A DNA stretch of 64,000 nt from Gillisia sp. UBA3175 (GTDB taxonomy: Bacteria; Bacteroidota; Bacteroidia; Flavobacteriales; Flavobacteriaceae). Under the pieces are notes generated by a model. It was given only the letters and a program-made list of their open reading frames with translations. It was not told the DNA's origin and did not search any database. Positions 31,501 through 39,642 of the stretch are shown here, one piece after another (position 1 is the stretch's first letter; every line of letters begins with the position of its first letter). A program made the position numbers and the translations under genes. The DNA lies in NCBI GenBank assembly GCA_002364325.1, contig DEXV01000002.1:252004-316003 (forward strand). The letters are read 5' to 3'.

Positions 31501-33035
31501 TAATTGTACAATAATTGTGGTCTCTCTGAAAGCACCGCTAAAGGAGTATCTGTTCCCATAGACCCAATTGGCTCTTTCCCTTGACCGGCCATTGGTAAGA
31601 TGATGGTTTCTATATCTTCATTTGTATAACCAAAAATATTTTTTCTTAAGTTGATTGGAGTTTTTTCCAATTCTAAAGGCTCATGTCTATATGGAATATC
31701 CTTTAGATGAATTCTATTTTGTGACAGCCATTTTTTATAATCATGATTTCCAGCAATTCTTTCCTTGATCTCTTCATCGTTTATAATTCTACCTTCTTTC
31801 ATATTTACCAAGAACATTCGCCCTGGCTGCAATCTCCCGTGGTAAGCAATATTCTCTGGTTTTAGATCTAGCACTCCTGTTTCTGAAGACATAATAACGT
31901 AATCGTCTTTGGTTACAGAATATCTTGAAGGTCTTAACCCATTTCTATCTAACACTGCACCTATATAATCTCCATCTGTAAACGGTACAGAAGCCGGTCC
32001 ATCCCAAGGTTCCATGATGCAACTATTAAATTCATAGAAAGATTTTTTGGTTTCACTCATTTCCTTATGTTTCTCCCAGGCTTCAGGTATCAACATCATC
32101 ATGATCTCCGGGAGTGACCTACCAGACATCAGCAATAATTCTACTACCATATCCATAGATGCAGAATCTGACTTCCCTTTTAATATTATAGGAAATAGTT
32201 CTTTCAAATCATCATCAAAAAGATCGCTTTTTAATAACTCCTCTCTACTTCTCATTCTGGCAATATTCCCCCGAAGCGTATTGATCTCCCCATTATGACA
32301 CATATATCTGAAGGGTTGCGCGAGATCCCAAGTTGGAAAAGTATTGGTTGAAAATCTTTGGTGTACAAGCGCGAGTCTTGTAACAACCTTTGGATCTAAG
32401 AGATCTTTATAATAGAACTTGATATCTTCTGGCATTAAAAGCCCTTTGAAAATCAATGTTTTTGTAGATAGACTAGGCACGTAAAAATAGGCTCTTTCAG
32501 ATAATTTAGATTTTAAAATAATATGCTCTGTTACCTTTCTGGCAGCAAAAAGTTGGATCTGAAATTTTTGATCATCAAGTCCATCTTCAGGTTTACCAAT
32601 AAATATCTGCTCTATAAAAGGCTCAACTTCCGCAGCGATGGCTCCAAGGTGTTCATTATCTACCGGAACATTTCGCCAGCCCAATAAAACCAATCCTTTA
32701 ATCTTAATTTGCTCTTCAAAGATCCTTTTACAATATTCACGCTGATTGGCTTTTCTGGGTAAAAAAACATTCCCCATAGCATATTCTCTAGATTCTGGAA
32801 TTTCAAAATCGCAATTCTCTATAAAAAAGTCATGCGGTATATCTATTAGAATTCCCGCTCCATCGCCGGTTTTTCCATCACTGCTTACAGCACCTCGATG
32901 CTCCAATTTTTCTAAAATCTCTAAGGCTTTATGTATAATATCATTAGATTTCTTTCCTTTCAGATTGCATATAAACCCTGCTCCGCAATTTTCATGTTCA
33001 AATTCGGGTGAATATAGGCCCTGTTTCTCTTTCAT
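28527..33035 (-). CDS. gltB: Glutamate synthase large subunit
   Basis: Makes two glutamates from glutamine and 2-oxoglutarate. The 1502-residue protein has the glutamine amidotransferase class II domain whose nucleophile is Cys17 (ENCGAGF); the preceding 16 residues would be removed as a propeptide. A central domain and the FMN-binding synthase domain follow, with [15 protein letters not shown] near 950, [28 protein letters not shown], and the 3Fe-4S cysteines in [19 protein letters not shown]; the C-terminal GXGXG domain has repeated G..G..G turns such as [10 protein letters not shown]. First gene of gltBD. The gap of 482 bp to glnK lies upstream. Confidence 0.97.
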   Translation of the reverse strand: MKEKQGLYSPEFEHENCGAGFICNLKGKKSNDIIHKALEILEKLEHRGAVSSDGKTGDGAGILIDIPHDFFIENCDFEIPESREYAMGNVFLPRKANQREYCKRIFEEQIKIKGLVLLGWRNVPVDNEHLGAIAAEVEPFIEQIFIGKPEDGLDDQKFQIQLFAARKVTEHIILKSKLSERAYFYVPSLSTKTLIFKGLLMPEDIKFYYKDLLDPKVVTRLALVHQRFSTNTFPTWDLAQPFRYMCHNGEINTLRGNIARMRSREELLKSDLFDDDLKELFPIILKGKSDSASMDMVVELLLMSGRSLPEIMMMLIPEAWEKHKEMSETKKSFYEFNSCIMEPWDGPASVPFTDGDYIGAVLDRNGLRPSRYSVTKDDYVIMSSETGVLDLKPENIAYHGRLQPGRMFLVNMKEGRIINDEEIKERIAGNHDYKKWLSQNRIHLKDIPYRHEPLELEKTPINLRKNIFGYTNEDIETIILPMAGQGKEPIGSMGTDTPLAVLSERPQLLYNYFKQLFAQVTNPPLDGIREELITDLSLTLGADSNLMKISPDYCKKIMIQNPVISKEDLDKIKYFEHPDFKTVSIPILYKAEKGLNGIEEALEVMLKTASDKIDEGYSILILSDRGVDKNMAPIPALLACSYLNNGLFKIGKRSKMSFIIESAEPREVHHFALLFGYGASAINPYLVNEIINEQIEEKNLNNIGFVDAVENYNKAVGKGVVKIMNKIGISTLNSYRGSQLFEALGLNSSLIDKYFPNTPSRIEGIGLYEVEKEVAKRHLRTFKERNIPGSIGMEIGGDYRWRRNGEKHMFNPMTIAKLQESVRTNNPATYKEYASLINEQSKQLMTIRGMFEFSNFDPIPLSEVEPWTEIVKRFKTGAMSYGSISKEAHENLAIAMNRIGGKSNSGEGGEDSERFYKNATGDWANSAIKQVASGRFGVSSNYLTNATEIQIKMAQGAKPGEGGHLPGSKVNKFIAKTRNSTPYVGLISPPPHHDIYSIEDLAQLIYDLKSANREARINVKLVSEVGVGTVAAGVAKAKADVILISGYDGGTGASPLTSLRHAGLPWELGIAEAQQTLVLNDLRSRIRLECDGQLKTGRDVAVACLLGAEEFGFATAPLVASGCIMMRVCHLNTCPVGIATQNPDLRKKFKGKPEHVVNYMYFIAEELREIMAQLGFRTVDEMVGQVHKLNRNKAIDHFKAAGIDLSPILHKIETPQGVDIYNTRSQDHQLEKSIDFEIIELAHTALFRKEKTVLDLEIHITDRAVGAILSNEISKIYGEQGLPDNTLKINFKGAAGQSFGAFATRGLTLKIDGNANDYVGKGLSGGRIIVKIPEESTLEAEKNIIIGNVALYGAIEGEAYFNGMAGERFCVRNSGAQAVVEGIGDHGCEYMTGGIAVILGETGRNFGAGMSGGIAYVFDENDSFKKNCNTSDLNLEPVTESEDQEQLHQLITNHYNYTQSRHAQRILENWETSLSKFVKVLPEEYRLALIRLEEEKLTDITE

Positions 33036-33517
33036 ATTTTCTTCAATTTTTCATCCTAATTCTTACCAAAGTAGAGAATAAACTCAATATTGAATAATAT
33101 TTAATAAACTGATTTTAAAATTTATATATTTAATAAAAAAAGGTGTTTTAATAATTAATTAAATAAATAATTTGGTTTTAATTAAATTATTCGCAATCTA
33201 TTTTTAACTTTTTTTTTCATTCCCTTCAATTGAAACAAAAATCAAAAAGGCTATTTTGATCATTTTTTTAAATTTTAAGCATAGATTTTTCAATCAAAAC
33301 AAGATTTTCCAAATTTTGAAAGTTCTAATCATAAAGAATTTAATAATTATCTAATAAATAGTTAGTTTCAAATTACACACCCCTTAAAAAATACCCTTAC
33401 CACATAATAATGCTTCAATTTTTAAACATTACCCCATAATAAAATAGGGGTGATCGAATATTTTTATAATTTACACCTCGTAAAAATTCAAATTTTAAAC
33501 TCTATATCTATACTTCA
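33036..33517. promoter_or_regulatory. 482-bp AT-rich divergent control region of gltBD and glnK-amtB
   Basis: Very AT-rich sequence with A and T tracts and no open frame of note, separating gltB (minus) from glnK (plus). Close to glnK are the C-rich motifs ACACACCCCT and AATACCCTTACC, then ACCCC (33431-33435) and GGGGT (33447-33451) forming a 5-bp inverted repeat about 70 bp before the ATG. These may be regulator sites for nitrogen control. No classical sigma-54 -24/-12 box (GG-N10-GC) was recognised. Confidence 0.5.
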
Positions 33518-33856
33518 ATGAAAAAAATAGAAGCTATCATCCGAAAATCAAGATTTTCGGCAGTAAAAAAAGCATTACATGAAAAGGGTATAAATTTTTT
33601 CTCTTATTGGGATGTTACCGGACTCGGAAATGAAAAAATGGGTAGCGTATACCGAGGTGTTTCCTACAGTACTAGCGACATCCAAAGAAGATATTTATCT
33701 ATAGTAGTGGAAGATAAATTTGAAGAAGACACCATCAATGCAATTCTTGAAGCCGGAAGAACCGGGGAAGTCGGAGATGGGAAAATATTTGTTTCTGAAA
33801 TAGCAGAGACTTATAGAATAAGAACCGGGGAAAAGGGTACCGAAACCCTCTACTAA
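33518..33856 (+). CDS. glnK: PII-family nitrogen regulatory protein
   Basis: A 112-residue PII signal protein that binds ATP/ADP and 2-oxoglutarate and normally gates AmtB. Alignment by eye to E. coli GlnB (MKKIxAII start, DVTGLG, YRGVSY, GRTGEVGDGKIF, RIRTGE end) is straightforward. The T-loop Tyr51 equivalent is Tyr50, because the loop is one residue shorter. At the E. coli Arg38-Gln39 position it has Asn38-Glu39, an unusual change in a residue that contacts Mg-2-oxoglutarate. amtB follows 27 bp downstream, which supports the name glnK; glnB would be an equally valid label. Confidence 0.93.
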   Translation: MKKIEAIIRKSRFSAVKKALHEKGINFFSYWDVTGLGNEKMGSVYRGVSYSTSDIQRRYLSIVVEDKFEEDTINAILEAGRTGEVGDGKIFVSEIAETYRIRTGEKGTETLY

Positions 33857-33883
33857 TTTAAAATTCTAAGTATAAAACTCACT

Positions 33884-35122
33884 ATGGATACAGCTTTATT
33901 TACCGCGAACAATGTTTGGATGATGATTTGTACAGGCTTGGTGTTTTTTATGCACCTTGGGTTTTCATTTTTGGAAATTGGACTTACTCGTCAGAAGAAT
34001 ACTATCAATATTTTATTTAAAAACTTATTTATTATTTGCGCCGGACTTTTAATGTATTACATAGGCGGCTTCAATTTAATGTATCCCGGTTTTGGAGAAG
34101 ATTCTGCCGGCATCTTAAAATTTGCAGGTTTTGGATTATCACTTCCAGAAAATGGTCTTGGAATTGAATATGCCAATGGTGGATATACCTACTGGACAGA
34201 TTTTCTATTTCAAGGAATGTTTGCAGCAACTGCAGCTACTATAGTCTCTGGTGCGGTTGCTGAGCGTGTAAAAATTGGTGGATTCATGATCTTTACAGTA
34301 ATCTATGTTGGATTAATCTATCCAATAGTTGGTTCCTGGAAATGGGGAGGCGGATTTTTAGACAAACTAGGCTTTTACGATTTTGCTGGTTCTACTATGG
34401 TTCATTCTGTGGGAGGTTGGGCTGCTCTTGTGGCAGTATACTTACTCGGCGCAAGAATTGGAAAATTTGATGAGAATATGAGACCTAAACCAATACCAGG
34501 ACATAATTTACCTTTAGCAGCTGCCGGAGTACTTATCCTGTGGCTAGGATGGTTTGGATTTAACGGAGGCTCTGTACTTTCGGCAGAACCGGGAGTTACT
34601 TCTCTAGTTTTAGTAACAACTTCGCTTGCAGCAGCTGCAGGAGGAATCTCTTGCTTCCTATTCTCTACTTTTCGATATAAAAATTACGACATAACCATGT
34701 TCTTGAACGGGATCTTAGGTGGATTGGTAGGAATTACTGCCGGAGCAGATCAAATGTCACCAAACGATGCTGTAATTATTGGAATATTAGCAGGGATTAT
34801 TATTGTATTTGGAGTTGCGGTGGTAGATAGATTAAAATTGGACGATCCGGTGGGAGCTATTGCTGTGCATCTTATCTGCGGAATTTGGGGAACACTTGCT
34901 GTTGGAATATTTGGAAAAATGGCAGGATGGGATCAGTTGTTAATTCAATTAGAAGGCATTGGTATAATCGGAGCATTTTGTATTACCACCACTTTCCTAA
35001 TACTATATGTAATAAAAGCAACCCTTGGTTTAAGAGTTTCAGAAAGAGAAGAAATGGAAGGTTTAGATCAACATGAACATGGAATGACTGCTTATCCAGA
35101 TTTTAGATCTAACGAGCACTAA
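33884..35122 (+). CDS. amtB: Ammonium transporter
   Basis: An inner-membrane ammonium channel with about 11 hydrophobic helices over 412 residues. The twin pore histidines are present as His174 (TMVHSVGGW) and His329 (AIAVHLICGIWGT), and the family signature DFAGSTMVHSVGGWAALV is intact. No cleavable signal peptide is evident, although E. coli AmtB has one. The C-terminal cytoplasmic tail (KATLGLRVSEREEMEGLDQHEHGMTAYPDF) matches the tail that interacts with GlnK. In operon with the PII gene (27-bp gap). Confidence 0.96.
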   Translation: MDTALFTANNVWMMICTGLVFFMHLGFSFLEIGLTRQKNTINILFKNLFIICAGLLMYYIGGFNLMYPGFGEDSAGILKFAGFGLSLPENGLGIEYANGGYTYWTDFLFQGMFAATAATIVSGAVAERVKIGGFMIFTVIYVGLIYPIVGSWKWGGGFLDKLGFYDFAGSTMVHSVGGWAALVAVYLLGARIGKFDENMRPKPIPGHNLPLAAAGVLILWLGWFGFNGGSVLSAEPGVTSLVLVTTSLAAAAGGISCFLFSTFRYKNYDITMFLNGILGGLVGITAGADQMSPNDAVIIGILAGIIIVFGVAVVDRLKLDDPVGAIAVHLICGIWGTLAVGIFGKMAGWDQLLIQLEGIGIIGAFCITTTFLILYVIKATLGLRVSEREEMEGLDQHEHGMTAYPDFRSNEH

Positions 35123-35166
35123 GGATAATTCATCTAGCAATTTTTCGGCGTGCTCATTAAAATGTT

Positions 35167-35174
35167 TATTTTTG
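35167..35174 (+). promoter_or_regulatory. Bacteroidota -7 element TATTTTTG close to the DUF1456 start
   Basis: TATTTTTG matches the TAnnTTTG consensus of the Bacteroidota primary sigma factor. It lies only 5 bp before the preferred ATG at 35180, which would place the transcription start at or near the start codon and give a leaderless or very short-leader mRNA. No clear TTG at the expected -33 distance. Confidence 0.45.
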
Positions 35175-35179
35175 TAGCT

Positions 35180-35440
35180 ATGGGATTAACAAATAACGAT
35201 ACATTTAAAAAACTTAGAGTTGCGCTAAAATTGCGTGATGAAGATATTGTACATATATGTGCACTGGTAGATTTTAAGGTTACCAAAAGTGAGCTTGGTG
35301 CAATCTTTAGAAATGAAGATCACCCAAAATATGTAGAATGTGGGGATCAATTTTTAAGAAATTTCTTGAATGGGCTCGTTATTCATATGCGTGGACCAAT
35401 GCCTAAAAAAAGTAAACCAGAGCCCAAGAATGAGAGTTAA
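35180..35440 (+). CDS. DUF1456 family protein (YehS-like)
   Basis: A small protein made of two similar halves of the DUF1456 pattern: NNDTFKKLRVALKLRDEDIVHICALVDFKVTKSELGAIFRNEDHPKY then QFLRNFLNGLVIHMRG. The frame opens at an ATG at 35150, but the residues before 35180 are hydrophobic, unlike the family, and overlap a -7 promoter element, so the ATG at 35180 (86 residues) is preferred. The function of YehS/DUF1456 proteins is unknown; they are cytosolic and helical. A terminator follows. Confidence 0.85.
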   Translation: MGLTNNDTFKKLRVALKLRDEDIVHICALVDFKVTKSELGAIFRNEDHPKYVECGDQFLRNFLNGLVIHMRGPMPKKSKPEPKNES

Positions 35441-35463
35441 TGGTTTGGAAACAATTATAAAAT

Positions 35464-35498
35464 AAAAAAGTCCCAAGATTATTTCTTGGGACTTTTTT
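35464..35498. terminator. Bidirectional intrinsic terminator between DUF1456 gene and sucC
   Basis: A 15-bp perfect stem (AAAAAAGTCCCAAGA and TCTTGGGACTTTTTT) encloses a 5-nt loop, with U-runs for either strand. It separates two convergent genes. Confidence 0.92.
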
Positions 35499-35514
35499 AT
35501 AGTGTAAGAAAAGT

Positions 35515-36705
35515 TTAAGCTAAAACAGCTTGTACTTTATCTGCTGCTTCTTGGAATTCTATAGCACTCTGTACATCCAATCCGCTATTATCTATAATTT
35601 CTTTTGCAATATCTGCATTAGTACCTTGTAGACGAACAATAATAGGCACATTTATGTTCCCCATGTTCTTATATGCATCTACAATTCCTTGTGCAACACG
35701 ATCACATCTTACAATACCTCCAAAGATATTGATAAGGATAGCTTTTACATTTTCATCCTTTAAGATTAATCTGAATGCTTCTTCTACTCTTTTTGCATCT
35801 GCAGTTCCACCAACATCTAAAAAGTTAGCTGGTTCTCCACCTGCCTGTTTAATAAGATCCATAGTTGCCATTGCAAGTCCGGCACCATTTACCATACACC
35901 CAACGTTACCGTCTAGATCTACATAGTTAAGTCCTACTTTTCTTGCTTCAACTTCTACAGGATTTTCCTCACGAATATCACGCATTTCTGCGTAATCTTT
36001 ATGTCTATATAATGCGTTATCATCTAAAGTTACTTTAGCATCTACCGCCATTATTTTATCGTCACTTGTTTTAAGAACAGGATTAATTTCAAATAAAGCC
36101 GAATCAGATTCTACATATGCTTTATAAAGAGCAGTTACGAATTTCGTCATTTCCTTAAATGCATTTCCGCTAAGACCTAAATTGAAAGCAATTCTTCTCG
36201 CTTGAAAACCCTGTAATCCAACTGAAGGATCAATTTCTTCAGTAAAGATCAAATGTGGAGTTTCTTCAGCAACAGTTTCTATATCCATTCCACCTTCTGT
36301 AGAATACATGATCATGTTACGTCCGGTAGTTCTATTTAAAAGAACAGACATGTAATATTCTTCTGGCTCACTATCACCTGGATAATAAACATCTTCTGCA
36401 ACCAAAACTTGGTGAACTCTTTTACCTTCAGCAGAAGTTTGCGGAGTAACCAGATCCATCCCGATTATTTGTCCTGCAATTTCTTCAACCTCTTTAAGGT
36501 TTTTGGCAAGTTTTACTCCACCACCTTTACCACGTCCTCCGGCATGCACCTGAGCTTTAATTACGTGCCAACCTGTACCGGTTTCCTCTGTAAGTTTTTT
36601 GGCAGCATCTACTGCTTCTTTTGCATTATGAGCAACAATACCACGCTGAATGCGTACGCCAAAGCTGTTCAAAATTTCTTTTCCTTGATATTCGTGTATG
36701 TTCAT
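35515..36705 (-). CDS. sucC: Succinyl-CoA synthetase (ADP-forming) beta subunit
   Basis: TCA-cycle enzyme subunit that makes ATP or GTP from succinyl-CoA. The N-terminal ATP-grasp domain starts MNIHEYQGKEIL and has QVHAGGRGKGGGVKLAKN; the C-terminal CoA-ligase domain has NGAGLAMATMDLIK, ANFLDVGGTA and NIFGGIVRCDRVAQG. The frame runs up to 36750, but the ATG at 36705 gives 396 residues and matches the family start; moreover a good promoter (TTG-N21-TACTTTTG) at 36739-36770 overlaps the longer start, so the longer form cannot be made from it. The alpha subunit gene is not adjacent. Confidence 0.97.
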   Translation of the reverse strand: MNIHEYQGKEILNSFGVRIQRGIVAHNAKEAVDAAKKLTEETGTGWHVIKAQVHAGGRGKGGGVKLAKNLKEVEEIAGQIIGMDLVTPQTSAEGKRVHQVLVAEDVYYPGDSEPEEYYMSVLLNRTTGRNMIMYSTEGGMDIETVAEETPHLIFTEEIDPSVGLQGFQARRIAFNLGLSGNAFKEMTKFVTALYKAYVESDSALFEINPVLKTSDDKIMAVDAKVTLDDNALYRHKDYAEMRDIREENPVEVEARKVGLNYVDLDGNVGCMVNGAGLAMATMDLIKQAGGEPANFLDVGGTADAKRVEEAFRLILKDENVKAILINIFGGIVRCDRVAQGIVDAYKNMGNINVPIIVRLQGTNADIAKEIIDNSGLDVQSAIEFQEAADKVQAVLA

Positions 36706-36738
36706 AATCTGCTTTTCTTCAGTATTAATTACGGAACG

Positions 36739-36770
36739 CAAAAGTACCAAATGTAAAAGTATTGTACCAA
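36739..36770 (-). promoter_or_regulatory. Bacteroidota-type promoter of sucC
   Basis: On the minus strand TTG (36770-36768) is followed after 21 bp by TACTTTTG (36746-36739), matching the -33/-7 consensus TTG...TAnnTTTG. Transcription would start a few bases downstream, about 30 bp before the ATG at 36705. It decides the sucC start in favour of 36705. Confidence 0.7.
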
Positions 36771-36905
36771 TCTTTTTTGGGTTATAACTGCATTTACATT
36801 AAAACCCGGTTTAAGCATCTTAGTTTATGCTCATTTTGCTCCAAAACTACTTAAACGTTATCGTGATTTCCTTAGATAATTTTATGCTTTATGGGAATTC
36901 TCCCT

Positions 36906-36913
36906 TAATTTTG
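36906..36913 (+). promoter_or_regulatory. Bacteroidota -7 element before the broken MFS gene
   Basis: TAATTTTG matches TAnnTTTG and lies 18 bp before the ATG at 36932. It supports 36932 rather than an upstream ATG as the start of the gene. No clear -33 TTG at proper distance. Confidence 0.45.
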
Positions 36914-36931
36914 ATGCTTAATTTTTTCGAA

Positions 36932-38103
36932 ATGAATAAGGCGTTAATTGCACTGGCAGTAGGAGGATTTGGAATTGGAATGACAGAGTTTGTGATCATG
37001 GGTATTCTCCCAGATGTTGCTTTAGCCTAAACATAAGTATCCCGGAAGCAGGGCATTTTATTGCAGCATATGCTCTTGGTGTTGTGGTAGGAGCTCCCTT
37101 ACTTACAACGATTGGCGGGAAATGGCCTGCTCACAAGATCTTGCTTTTATTAATGCTTTGGTTTACTATTTTCAATACCCTTTCAGCATTTGCAACTAGC
37201 TATGAAATGTTACTTGCAGTTAGATTTCTCTCGGGTTTACCGCATGGCGCTTTCTTCGGAATTGGTGCTGTGGTTGCGGGAAAACTCGCAAAACCAGGAA
37301 AATCCGCAAAAGCCATTGCCACAATGTTCACAGGTTTAACCTTGGCCAATGTACTAGGAGTTCCCCTTGGAACTTATTTAGGACATCACTATAGCTGGAG
37401 TATTTCATTTTTACTTGTTGGAGTTATAGGTCTTCTTGCTATGCTAAGTATAAAATTATGGATGCCAGAATTAGACAAATCCTCTCCAGATGGATTTAAA
37501 AAAGATCTAAAGGTGCTTAAAAAACTGGAACTTTGGATGGTAATTTTACTAACCACTGTTGGAACTGGAGGATTCTTTGCTTGGTACAGTTATATAGCAC
37601 CACTTATTACTGATGTTGCGGGTCATGATGAAAGTGTGGTAAGTTATGCCATGATCCTTGCTGGTGTGGGAATGGTAATTGGGAATATTATTGGCGCTAA
37701 ACTGGCAGAAAAGTTCAGTCCGATTTATGCAGTAATAATCACGCTAATCACCATGGTAGTTCTTTTAATAGCCAACACCTATTTGGCGCACGATCCCGTT
37801 TATATATTAATTATGACCTTTCTTATTGGATTGGTGGCTTTTTGCATCTCCACTCCTATTCAAATGGTGGTAATAAATTCGTCTAAAGGATCTGAGATGT
37901 TAGGTTCTTCATTAAATCAGAGTGCATTTAATATGGGAAATGCATCCGGAGCATATTTGTCGGGATTACCAATAGCCATGGGATTTGGATTTACATCTGC
38001 CACTTTAGTAGGTGCTGCTTTAGCAGGAAGTGGAGTTTTAATAGCTATTGGCGTAATCATTATAAAAAAGAAAAGGGCCTCGCCCGTTCTTGCTCAGGCT
38101 TAA
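36932..38103 (+). pseudogene. MFS drug/arabinose efflux transporter with a frameshift
   Basis: The protein reads MNKALIALAVGGFGIGMTEF...MGILPDVA in one frame, which stops at 37028-37030. The continuation SLNISIPEAGHFIAAYALG begins at 37024 in the frame shifted by two, and runs on through VVGAPLLTTIGGK to the normal end at 38103. The two parts together make a complete DHA1/AraJ-type MFS protein of about 390 residues with 12 helices, so one base is missing (or two added) around 37022-37023. It may be a genuine recent inactivation or a sequencing error; the local TTTA context is not a long homopolymer. The second frame could only start independently at a GTG (37084), lacking the first helix and a half. 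Confidence 0.85.
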
Positions 38104-38202
38104 GATTAATATAATCATTTAAGAGCAGCTATTATAAAATATAACAGATATAAGGAATGTGTATTATTTTGATATTCGTTATCTCTTATTAAAAATGTCG
38201 GT

Positions 38203-38210
38203 TATTTTTG
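38203..38210 (+). promoter_or_regulatory. Bacteroidota -7 element of lysA
   Basis: TATTTTTG matches TAnnTTTG and ends 19 bp before the lysA ATG, the usual distance for a short leader. A TTG at the expected -33 position is not present. Confidence 0.5.
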
Positions 38211-38229
38211 CAGCGTAAAACACAAGTTA

Positions 38230-39435
38230 ATGAATAATCAAAACCTTTTAAATATAGCTTCTGAATTTGGTAGCCCGGTATATGTGTATGATGCAGAAAA
38301 AATCGAGTTTCAGTACAATAGGCTTACCAATGCTTTTAAAGCAATAGAAAATCTAAGAATTAACTATGCGGTAAAGGCACTTTCGAATATTTCGGTCCTT
38401 AAATTATTTAAGAAATTAGGAGCTGGTCTAGATACTGTTTCTATTCAAGAAGTAAAATTGGGCTTAAAAGCCGGTTTTGAGCCAGAAAGAATAATATACA
38501 CTCCTAACGGAGTTTCGTTGGAAGAAATTGAGGAAGTAACCACACTTGGTGTTCAAATAAATATAGACAACTTATCTATTTTAGAACAATTTGGAACCAG
38601 ACATCCAAAAATACCCGTCTGTATCAGGATTAATCCACATGTAATGGCTGGTGGGAATAGCAATATTTCTGTAGGGCATATAGATTCTAAGTTTGGGATC
38701 TCGATTCATCAAATTCCGCATTTATTAAGGATTGTAGAAAATACTGGAATGCATATCAATGGTATTCACATGCATACCGGAAGTGATATTTTGGATATTG
38801 AGGTATTTTTATATGCTTCTGAGATCTTATTCGATACCGCTAAGCATTTTCCAGATCTGGATTTTATAGATTTTGGAAGCGGCTTTAAAGTGCCTTATAA
38901 ACCTGGAGATATCGAAACTAATATTGAAGAATTAGGCGAGAAATTAAGCGAACGTTTTGTTGAATTTTGTACAGAATATGGCCGGGATCTAACCCTTGCC
39001 TTCGAGCCCGGGAAATTTTTGGTAAGTGAAGCCGGGAAATTTATAGCAAAAGTAAATGTAATAAAGCAAACCACTTCCACTGTTTTTGCAGGGATCGATT
39101 CTGGTTTTAACCATTTAATTAGACCGATGCTATATGGGTCGCAACATGCAATTAATAATATTTCACATCCAGAGGGAAAAGAACGATTTTATTCTGTTGT
39201 AGGATATATTTGTGAAACCGATACTTTTGCTACCAATAGAAGGATTTCTGAAATTAAAGAAGGAGATATGCTAAGTTTTAGCAATGCTGGAGCATATTGT
39301 TTTACAATGGCTAGTAACTACAATTCCAGATACCGTCCTGCTGAAGTATTATGGTATAATGGAGAAGCGCATCTTATAAGAAAAAGAGAGATTTTTGAGG
39401 ATTTGATAAGTAACCAAATAGTGATAGAAATTTAA
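38230..39435 (+). CDS. lysA: Diaminopimelate decarboxylase
   Basis: Converts meso-diaminopimelate to lysine using PLP. Fold-type III PLP enzyme: the PLP lysine is Lys49 in INYAVKALSN; the His motif HMHTGSDI and glycine-rich DFGSGFKVPYKPGD bind the cofactor phosphate; EPGKFLVSEAG and the C-terminal CETDTFA, SNAGAYCFTMASNYNSRYRPAEVL contribute the substrate site. Length 401 is normal for Bacteroidota LysA. Cytoplasmic, apparently monocistronic; its 3' flank carries repeat motifs at 39437-39523. Confidence 0.96.
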   Translation: MNNQNLLNIASEFGSPVYVYDAEKIEFQYNRLTNAFKAIENLRINYAVKALSNISVLKLFKKLGAGLDTVSIQEVKLGLKAGFEPERIIYTPNGVSLEEIEEVTTLGVQINIDNLSILEQFGTRHPKIPVCIRINPHVMAGGNSNISVGHIDSKFGISIHQIPHLLRIVENTGMHINGIHMHTGSDILDIEVFLYASEILFDTAKHFPDLDFIDFGSGFKVPYKPGDIETNIEELGEKLSERFVEFCTEYGRDLTLAFEPGKFLVSEAGKFIAKVNVIKQTTSTVFAGIDSGFNHLIRPMLYGSQHAINNISHPEGKERFYSVVGYICETDTFATNRRISEIKEGDMLSFSNAGAYCFTMASNYNSRYRPAEVLWYNGEAHLIRKREIFEDLISNQIVIEI

Positions 39436-39436
39436 T

Positions 39437-39523
39437 CTCTCATTGAGGGTTTAATTCCCCCGAGGCTTGCCTCGAGTTTTTAAAAGTATTTTCCAATTCA
39501 TACCTCGTGGGCTTGCCCCGAGG
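39437..39523. repeat. 3' flank repeats: CTCATTGAGGG motif plus two GGCTTGCC palindromes
   Basis: Directly after the lysA stop is CTCTCATTGAGGGTTTA, nearly the same as the sequence that follows the pcm stop on the minus strand (53019-53040). Next come two palindromic units with the same core GGCTTGCC: CGAGGCTTGCCTCG (39461-39474, perfect 6-bp stem) and CCTCGTGGGCTTGCCCCGAGG (39503-39523, 9-bp stem with one bulged T). They are GC-rich in an AT-rich gap, typical of short intergenic repeats of flavobacteria, and may act as transcript 3' ends. Confidence 0.7.
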
Positions 39524-39642
39524 TTATTGATTTTATAATGCTTCAATTTTAGACACTGGAAGCATTTTAGATAAATACACTAAATTGAAGTTTTTAAATG
39601 AAATATTATTCTTATAACTTACCATTTCTTAAAATTATAATT

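Noticed and set aside
36932..37090. Programmed frameshift in the MFS gene
   Set aside because: No slippery heptamer or downstream pseudoknot is evident; an indel or sequencing error is more likely.
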